64,000 bases of DNA, from NCBI RefSeq assembly GCF_018873765.1, contig NC_057925.1, positions 58,044,970-58,108,969 on the forward strand. Direction: 5' to 3'. Source of the stretch: Telopea speciosissima (taxonomy: Eukaryota; Streptophyta; Magnoliopsida; Proteales; Proteaceae). The notes beneath the pieces were generated by a model. The model was not told the DNA's origin and did not search any database. It worked only from the letters and a program-made list of their open reading frames with translations. The position numbers were made by a program, and so were the translations under genes. Below are positions 56,992-64,000 of this stretch, in pieces; the first letter of the stretch is position 1; the number at the start of each line of letters is the position of its first letter.

Positions 56992-59250
56992 AGTCCTGAC
57001 TAATGGAACCACTTTCCAAAGCCCCTATAAGGGAAATCTGCATCATATCAAATACCTCACAATATAAAATGGGGATTGAAAAAGTGAAAAAAGGCAACAT
57101 GGTTTTTTTTTTGTTTTGAAAATAAACATGGTATTTCACGCATTTATATAGAATAATAGGAGAAACAAAACGTGGGAAAGAGATGATAGAAGGATTTTTG
57201 TTTTTGAAAAGGGCAAAAAGAGAGAGGGAGAAGGTGGTCTGTCTTAAGTCTCGTTGAAGAGAGAGGGAGAGAGGAAGCACAAGAAGGTATTAAAATCCTC
57301 TGCTGTATCGGTGGGGCGACGGTGCACATCCGGCGGCATAACAGAGGCCATGTGTGCCATGTGTGCCACCTGACTTCTGCTGTGCTGTCAGATATGTACC
57401 ATTACCCCGCGGATACTGCGGAGGATTCTAATTCCACAAGAAGAGGTGGTCAAAAATTGAGTCTTATCCTAAGGTTTCTAGAAGAATATGAAAAAGGGGG
57501 TATTTTGGTCCATTAGATTTTAAACGGCTCGAACAAGGGAGGCCCTCTTTTTTAGTTTCTTTTTGAAATATAAAATAAGAACGTTAACCCGTCATGTGTG
57601 TTGTAGATTCCACGCACTTTAGCTTGGATTGGTATTATTTAATGCCAACCGTCCATAATATTAAATAAAGAAACAATTTTTATTTAAACCTATATGGCTA
57701 TATCCGTATTTTATTGGTATACGGTGACTAAATGTACAGGTTATTAGTTTCTCTCTCTCTCTTTCTCAATTTCGTCTCTTTAGAAGATCTTTATCCCCTT
57801 TAGTTCCATACCTGGCTCAGTTCCCCAGTCCGGTAGTTTCCCTAACAAGAGGGGGCAATGACCACCCTACCCCTGTCTGAATACTCTGTTTGGATGTGGT
57901 CCACCCCCCTTATTAGAGGGATTGGGGAACTGGACCGGATAGGTAACTGGTGGAGATAAATTTTCTTTTAGAAACACCTTAAGAAAACCATTGTTGTTCA
58001 AGGGCACTAGTGACTCAGAGCAACGACATCCTCTACCACTAATGGCAGCATGACATGGACGAAATCTTCGCTTCCCTCTTCACTTGCACCAAATATTGGT
58101 GTTCCCACTCATTCCTTTCGTCATCTTCTTCACAAACCCAACAAACCTCTTCCAGTTATCTTCCTGGAACAGTTGCAATAGGGGTGAAACAGGGCCGGGT
58201 TGGGCCAGGGTTTTTAGAACCCAAGCCCACCTGACCCTAGGTCGGGCTGAGATATCTCAGTCGAGACCCAACCCAGCCCAACCCGACCGGTTAGGGTTCT
58301 TTCTCCCATGAAAAAAAAATGTCTGGTCTTTCTTAAGTCTAGAGAGCATGGTTCGTACTCTCAAATCGGATCAGCCAATATCGGTCGGATCGAATTAGTA
58401 TCGGTCGAGGGCGATCCCGAGATTAGACTGATCTAGTAAGGTTTAATTGAATTGTTTTTTGGATCGTCCAATTCGGTTGGATCGGCCGATCGATCCGATC
58501 AGATACATGCGGGTTTTTTAGGTTTTAAAACCCTTATTTATTCTTGGTCCCGAGTCTTTCAAGCTGTGATTCATAGATTTAGGGTTTCAAATCTATGAGA
58601 AAAAGGGGATCTTAACGGGAAATCGATTAAGGAAATATTTTATCCCATTTAAAGATTGATTTGCTTAGGGTAGTTAGGGATTTAAGCCTCAAATCTGCGA
58701 GTGAAAGGGGGAGGGGGATCTTACCATTTTGAACTAGGAATCTATTATGGGAAGATTTCATTCCTTGAAAACATTGATTTCATCCTAAGATAAGCTCAAC
58801 CTAAAACATAGGATTAGAGAAGTGATTACCGTTTTTTCAACTTTATTTTTTAAAATTCTAATATTTTTTTTACCGATACAATAACTGATCCTATAAAACC
58901 TGGACTTTGGTCATTTTTGACCGATCTAAGACGATTCTGACCGATCCGTATGGGTATTGACTTTGACTGATCCGTCCAATACCTGGATTACGAACGAGAG
59001 AGAAGAAGGTTTGAGCAGTAACAAATTTTGGGGATTGAGTAAATTTTTTTAAAATAGAAAGTAGTAGATAAGGTTTGAGTATTAACCAACTTTGAGATTC
59101 TATAAATCTTTTCAAAATAGAAAGTAGTGGAAATAAAACAAATTTGAAACTTATTTATCTTGTAATTTCCTTTTCTATTTGTAGTTGGCTGAGAGTTTTT
59201 TAGGGTTTTCAGGGCCAAAAATCCTTAAGAAGAGTTGCAGAGAGAGAACG
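56992..59250. repeat. Segmental repeat, copy B (rearranged)
   Basis: Blocks shared with 52,828-53,880 occur here at 56,992 (AGTCCTGACTAATGGAACCA), 57,230 (GTCTTAAGTCTCGTTGAAG), 57,455 (GAGTCTTATCCTAAGGTTTC), 57,600-57,715 (inverted: GGTATTATTTAATGCCAACC), 58,325 (TCTGGTCTTTCTTAAGTCTA) and 58,860-59,245 (to AAGAAGAGTTGCAGAGAGAG). The last block contains an extra internal tandem copy of about 65 bp. No coding exon follows, so this is a copy of the upstream region without the gene. Confidence 0.75.
57790..57963. repeat. Fold-back element within copy B
   Basis: Outer arms TTTATCCCCTTTAGTTCC and TGGTGGAGATAAA, inner arms CAGTTCCCCAGTCCGG and TTGGGGAACTGGACCGG, all inverted. Absent from the matching place in copy A, so it probably inserted after the duplication. 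Confidence 0.5.
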
Positions 59251-59809
59251 ATATCTGACATGAGGGTGGGGCAGTCATTTCGCCCCCTCTATGTCTGATA
59301 TGGGTGTGGACGGTAGACTCCCAGCAAAGAACTTCCTTCCTCTTAGTAATTAAAGTAAAAATTCCACACAAGTTTAATTCGGGATTGATAAGGGAAAAAT
59401 GTTATAGATATCAATCAATATCTGTGGCCATATTAATCGGGTAATGGTCTCGATTTCTGCCGATTCTTTATTGGTCTTTCAATTGTGCATCATTGGGAAA
59501 CCTCTCCCAAAATTGTTCTGTCTCATATAATAATTAGTCCCAAAACCATTCCATTTTTATTTGTTTTTTTGGTAAGAAAACCATTCCATTTAGTAACGGG
59601 CTAGAACGAATCGATTTTGACAATACTAGAATATGATCCCAAATTAATAAACTTACCTTTTCTTTTGACCTTTTTGGAATAAAAAATATAAAAATATAGT
59701 TTAGGAGTTTGTTTGTGAGGGAAGAGGAACAAAAAGAAAAGGAAAGATTTGTATTAGTAATAAGTGTTTATTAGATCAATTTTAGAGGTCAATACTAAAC
59801 TCAATCAAC
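59251..59809. other. Intergenic, nothing recognised
   Basis: Sequence between repeat copy B and the tRNA gene. No coding or repeat signal identified. Confidence 0.35.
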
Positions 59810-59891
59810 GTCGCTTTGGCCGAGTGGTTAAGGCGTGTGCCTGCTAAGTACATGGGGTTTCCCCGCGAGAGTTCGAATCTCTCAGGCGACG
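59810..59891 (+). tRNA. tRNA-Ser (anticodon GCU)
   Basis: 82 nt without intron. Acceptor arm GTCGCTT pairs with AGGCGAC (one G-T pair) and the discriminator base is G. The A box is TGGCCGAGTGG, the anticodon loop CTGCTAA has GCT at 59,843-59,845, the type II variable arm is GGGGTTTCCCC, and the B box is GTTCGAATC in a GAGAG/CTCTC stem. The long variable arm and anticodon identify a serine tRNA reading AGC/AGU codons. The 3' CCA is not encoded, as expected for a nuclear gene. Confidence 0.96.
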
Positions 59892-59901
59892 GTTATGTTC
59901 A

Positions 59902-59907
59902 TTTTTT
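59902..59907 (+). terminator. RNA polymerase III T-run terminator
   Basis: Six T residues 10 bp after the tRNA gene, the usual pol III stop signal. Confidence 0.8.
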
Positions 59908-60088
59908 AACTTTTGTATTTCTTCCATTCTATACATTGTATTTTATACTAGGGAACCGCATAGGATAAAAATTCACAATATAATCCCTTTTCCTGGTAAA
60001 GGCCTATTTTGGTATTATTTAATTCATTATATTATATGGGAAAAGGAACACTAATCGGTTGTACATTGCGATGTGTATCTGCGTTCAA

Positions 60089-61425
60089 ACCAAGGTTCTA
60101 GAACTCGAGTTTCAACAAGGTTTTGATCAACCAGAAATCGAGTTCGTCTCGATTTCGACCATATCTCGGTCGAAATTTGGGATTTTTTCCCATTTATGGG
60201 GAAACCAAGGTTTCGACCCCAAAACAATGTTTTTTAGGTCTGATTTTTTGCAGGTTGCCTATTTTTCACATTTTAAGCACAATCCATGAATTGCATTCAC
60301 CAAAAAATCACTGAAAATAGTACTTGTGGTTATTGACCTAAGTTTACTAACGTACGCGCTGATACAATACAGACACTAAAATGGTATTATAAATTTATAA
60401 TTAGTTCACATAATTATAAAGTACTTGAACCATGAATAATATATTGAATCCAAATAAAACATTAAGATGCCCATCTTCAATTCCATGCAGAGTTTCTTGG
60501 TGGGTCTAATCCACAAGCAGCGTACCACTGAAGATTGCGAAGCCGTTCCTCCGAATGCACAACATACGTATCCCATGACATGTTATGAGACCAATTGGTC
60601 TGATAGTCCATTACCGATTGGAAAAAGAAAAGCACAGGGTTGGAATTTAATGTCAAACTCTTTATTGATCTCCCCAGCCCACCTGAGAAGCTTTTTGTCA
60701 TACAAGGAGATGCCTCCATAAAAATTGCTCTCCTCCTTGAAATGATCCTCTTTTCAAGATCTATGAACTCCCCCCCCCCCCCCCCAAAAAAAAAAAAGAA
60801 GCAAAATCAACAAAACAACACAACATACAATTTGAACAATTACTGTGGAATAAAATAGAATAGAATGAAAGGAATACCAAGAACAACTTCATTTCTCCCA
60901 AATATTTCTTCATCAGATCATTTTCTCCATTTTGAACAAAAAATCTTTGGAAGGATGGACGACTTTGACCCAGAATGGAATTTTAACTGAAAGAAAGAAA
61001 TAAATAAGAAGAAGAAGATGCAAAAATAAAGAATAGGAGAAGAAGATAGGAATAGAAGATAAGGCTGTCATTGGTTTGAATGGGAAAAAGAAGGTAGGAG
61101 TAGTAGAAGATAAGATTGTGTAATATGGTTCTGCACCTAAAAGTAAAGATGCTTGGTTTGTGAATTATTGGCATCATGTTCAGTTCAGATAAAACCAAGG
61201 AAAAAGTATGTTGTTTGGTCATGGTTTCGACTGTTTCGACTTGCTTTCGATCGAAACCGTCGGTTTCGGTCGAAATCAGACCGAAACGCTCGAAACCAGG
61301 CCGAGTTAAGGGATTTTTAAAAGTTTCAGTCCAACTCGTCTCGGAACCTGTCGAAACCAAGACAACTCGACGGTTTCGACAGGTTTCGATCGAGTTCTTG
61401 ATCACTGGTTCAAACACAACCACGC
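60089..61425. repeat. Inverted-repeat-bounded segment with TTTCGACCGAAA motifs
   Basis: The left border (GTTCAAACCAAGGTTCTAGA, ACTCGAG) and right border (CTCGAT/GAGTTCTTGATCACTGG, TTCAAACACA) are inverted relatives over about 40 bp. Both ends are filled with TTTCGACC/GGTTTCGA motifs. The interior carries a protein-like fragment (60,477-60,770). This could be a non-autonomous DNA element or two inverted copies of a degenerate repeat. Confidence 0.4.
60477..60770 (-). pseudogene. Unidentified protein-like fragment
   Basis: On the minus strand one frame reads ESNFYGGISLYDKKLLRWAG and continues to FPIGNGLSDQLVS. A second frame then reads TNWSHNMSWDTYVVHSEERL and ends PPRNSAWN before TGA. Both stretches have ordinary protein composition, and the frame switch between them suggests a single decayed exon. 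I do not recognise the family. Confidence 0.35.
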
Positions 61426-62559
61426 GCTAAATGACTAGTGCACCCCTGATTTTTTCTCCCTTTTTAGGGATGTGCAGTCCATTTCGCACCTTTAAATTCT
61501 GTCACAGCTGGTTTGGGTTGGGGACTTGGTTTCTATCAATAACCTCCAACAATAATATTCATCCATAGTATTGCATTACCAGTTTGCTGAATTGATATCC
61601 TAGCTAGCTAGCTACGTGATCACACCTTTAAAAATTGAGGGGAGAAGTAAATGATTTTCCCTTTTTTTTTTTTTTCTGTTTAAATTCATTACAACAAACA
61701 AAATTGATCTCCACCAACTAATCTAAGAACCCTAAAGAGAGTCTATGGAAAAAGTATGAAATAATAATTCTAGATTAGCAGCAAACATCTATTCATCCTT
61801 AAGATCATTTTCCCAACAACTCTTTTAAGTCATTAGAGAGAATATCCTAACTACTAAAACTTAGCTATTACTCCATGAGAACTCCACTGTTACACTGTTA
61901 CAATATGATTCTAGACTTGTAGGTATAATGAACTCTTTCTGGGAGAGGGTTTCCTATATTACCCGACTGCAATTTCAAGCAAATGAGGGAACCCCCTTTG
62001 CAATCTGACAATAGGGGGAGGGACATTTATGACATATCACTCCCTCACACAACATTGATATGTGAGGAAGTGTGCAATTTCATTTTCTGAGCTGACGTTG
62101 TGCACAACTTTTTCCCATTCTTTTTATAGATAGGCCCTAAGGAGATTTTTTTTTTTTTTTTTGGATAAAATCCCTAAGCAGACTTGAAGTCATGAACTTT
62201 GTGTTGTGAGGCATGGGCTTACAAGGGCTCAGAACATTCTTGTCCTTAAGCTAAATTTCAAAATTTATTTTTCTTTTTTAATTTGGAAGATAATTAGGTG
62301 TTGTATACATCGCAAATAGATAGATATTAACGATTTTATACATTAATTAAGCTTAATTAAAAAGGAATTTTAAAGGGTTTATTTAACTAATTTATGGAAG
62401 GCAATATAGGATATACTTTTTGAAAGAAAATAACTTGTGTGATGTTCTACTAACTCCATTTGATTATAGATAAATGATGTATCCAAGGCCACGTATTGGA
62501 AAATTGATTTCAATATTTAACATTCAAACAAGTAGAGCTTGCGAAACTCAAGGAAATAG
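61426..62559. other. Intergenic, nothing recognised
   Basis: AT-rich; poly(T) runs at about 61,660 and 62,145. No gene or clear repeat. Confidence 0.35.
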
Positions 62560-62862
62560 TGTTTTCTGACGCATGGGGAGCTCCCTCCAAACCTCTCTTG
62601 CATTGTTAGAGAGGACAAGGCAGGTCTTTCTGTGTTTCGTTTATAGGTTGCTTTGAGGTTTTTCTTTCTTTTTCTGTTGTATGGGTGAGGCTATTCATGC
62701 TGGATAGGTCTAGTGAGTGATGTTTTTTTGTACCTTTGGGTTTGGGGTAAGGCGGCTTATGTCCCCCCCTTGTACTGCGATGGTTTTTATCTAATATAAT
62801 CCTAGGGGCCGACCCGGATCCCAAATAATATTCGGGTTAAAAAAAAAAAGAAAAAAAATAAA
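62560..62862 (+). mobile_element. Possible L1 LINE 3' end with poly(A)
   Basis: TTGTACTGCGATGG, TTTTTATCTAATATAATCC and then an A-rich tail (about 62,839-62,862) resemble the 3' UTR and tail of plant L1 LINEs. No coding remnant seen, so heavily 5'-truncated if correct. Confidence 0.45.
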
Positions 62863-64000
62863 TAAAGCATGGAGGCTGGCTGGAGCGTAAGTATAATTAT
62901 AGAGCCGAAAAAAGTTTTCCTGCACTATGGGTGAAGGATAAATACATCCATCTAAGGTCATATATGCTCTACAAGTACACCCATCTATAGTCATAAATGC
63001 TCTAACTGCCTCCCTATTGTACGAAATCGATAACAAATAGAGGATAGAAGCAATAGGTAATAAATGAAATTTTCTCAATGGATAATCTTGAAAATGATTT
63101 TTTCAAAGTTTACCTACCACACATAGAAGCAATATCATGCTCTCTTGATATTAATGTGTTTCTATTTGGTATTATGGTGTTTAATGTTTCATTATGAGGA
63201 GTATAAGAAACAAGCGATTCGCTACTAATCAACTCGAAATCGTTATGACAAGTAAGAATCAAGAAACAAAATGATATAAGGTAACACTTTCTTCATCTTA
63301 TATTCAATACATAATCATCATATTGCCCTCTAGATAACTAACTCACTGTGCTTTACTTTTGTTTTACTACTTGCAAGTTGATCAAATCCTTCACTTTAGG
63401 AACCATAAATTTGATACTTTTTAAGAGCTCTTCAATATAATAATCACCTTAGGGCTTTATATTCTTAGACAGCAATGAAAGGAAAGGGTTAATCATTGCT
63501 TTTTGAACCCTCCACATTTAGGCTAACCACCGGAATTATGAGAAATCCGTATTACAATCAGAGAAGAAAACTTACTCTTAAGTATTCTAGATGGAAAATT
63601 TATGTGGTTCCATTTGGATCTATTGCTTAAGTGATTAAACCACATTTTGAGAAGAATGCCCTTCTAGAAATCCATTATCCTTTCCAAGGGAAGGTGGGGT
63701 GGGGTTGAATGCTTGAGAGAGAGAGAGAGAGAGAGAAGCTTTCCATATCTCCATTAATGTGTTCCACCTCCTCATTGTTCCTTTTGTACATCTCATAATA
63801 ACTACACTGTATTACCACCCAATTAATCTTAATGGCCCTCTCTACATTGAATATAAACTATTCACATTTCTCTCCAAAAGGATGATTATTACACCAACCC
63901 CCTTATGCTCATAAAATGACCAAAATGCCCTCACTTACAACCCCTCCGCCCCCCCCCCCCCAAAAAAAAAAAAAAAGAAAAAAGAAAATGAAGAAGGTAC
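62863..64000. other. Right-end intergenic region
   Basis: Holds a diverged tandem pair (units of about 34 bp with CATCTA(A/T)(A/G)GTCATA(T/A)ATGCTCTA at 62,945-63,004), a (GA)n run at about 63,715-63,736 and a C13/A15 junction at about 63,949-63,976. No gene seen. Confidence 0.4.

Overview
The window is nuclear DNA from a flowering plant. It has plastid-targeted and MATE transporter genes with GT-AG introns, a eukaryotic tRNA-Ser gene with a pol III T-run terminator, AT-rich intergenic DNA, and typical angiosperm repeats (Ty1/copia, TRIM, MITE, Au-type SINE, L1 and RTE-like fragments). The species cannot be fixed from sequence alone. The heavy load of degenerate GATCGG-, TTCGACCGAAA- and CCGAATCC-type repeats suggests a woody, fairly repeat-rich eudicot or magnoliid, but that is a guess.

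Layout. At 36-638 (minus) are the first two coding exons of a MATE/DETOXIFICATION citrate-transporter-like gene that runs off the left edge. From 0.64 to 20.9 kb there is a long gene-poor interval with three TRIM/LTR-like remnants, SINEs, fold-back elements, microsatellites and local tandem duplications. At 20,907-36,924 (minus) lies a complete DTX42-like MATE gene. I traced 13 coding exons whose phases agree throughout and give 526 codons plus stop. Intron 4 carries a 5.8-kb Ty1/copia element (26,538-32,345) in the same orientation as the gene, with a 5-bp target duplication. That element is itself interrupted by a 433-bp hAT-type MITE (27,358-27,790) with a perfect 8-bp duplication. Intron 7 holds a 308-bp TRIM.

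From 37 to 43.6 kb is intergenic DNA with fold-back elements, a probable solo LTR nested in one of them, and a decayed fragment of a ribonucleotide reductase small-subunit gene. At 43,619-49,557 (minus) is a three-exon gene for the plastid 2-oxoglutarate/malate translocator (DiT1), with an apparent one-base reading-frame break inside the transit peptide. From 49.6 to 64 kb there are repeats, one small unidentified gene model at about 53.8-54.6 kb (plus) whose upstream region recurs in rearranged and partly inverted form at 57-59.3 kb, a tRNA-Ser(GCU) at 59,810-59,891, and an unidentified protein-like fragment near 60.6 kb.

How the genes relate. The two MATE genes are same-strand neighbours with equal exon-2 lengths, so they are tandem paralogues, presumably exporting citrate or a related organic anion at a membrane. 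DiT1 imports 2-oxoglutarate into plastids in exchange for malate for ammonia assimilation. Nothing in the sequence links these genes in one pathway. I found no clearly new biological system. The strongest unusual items are the three-level nesting in the MATE gene, the GC-AG intron, the DiT1 frame break, the dense short LTR and fold-back elements, the rearranged promoter-region duplication and the RNR pseudogene.
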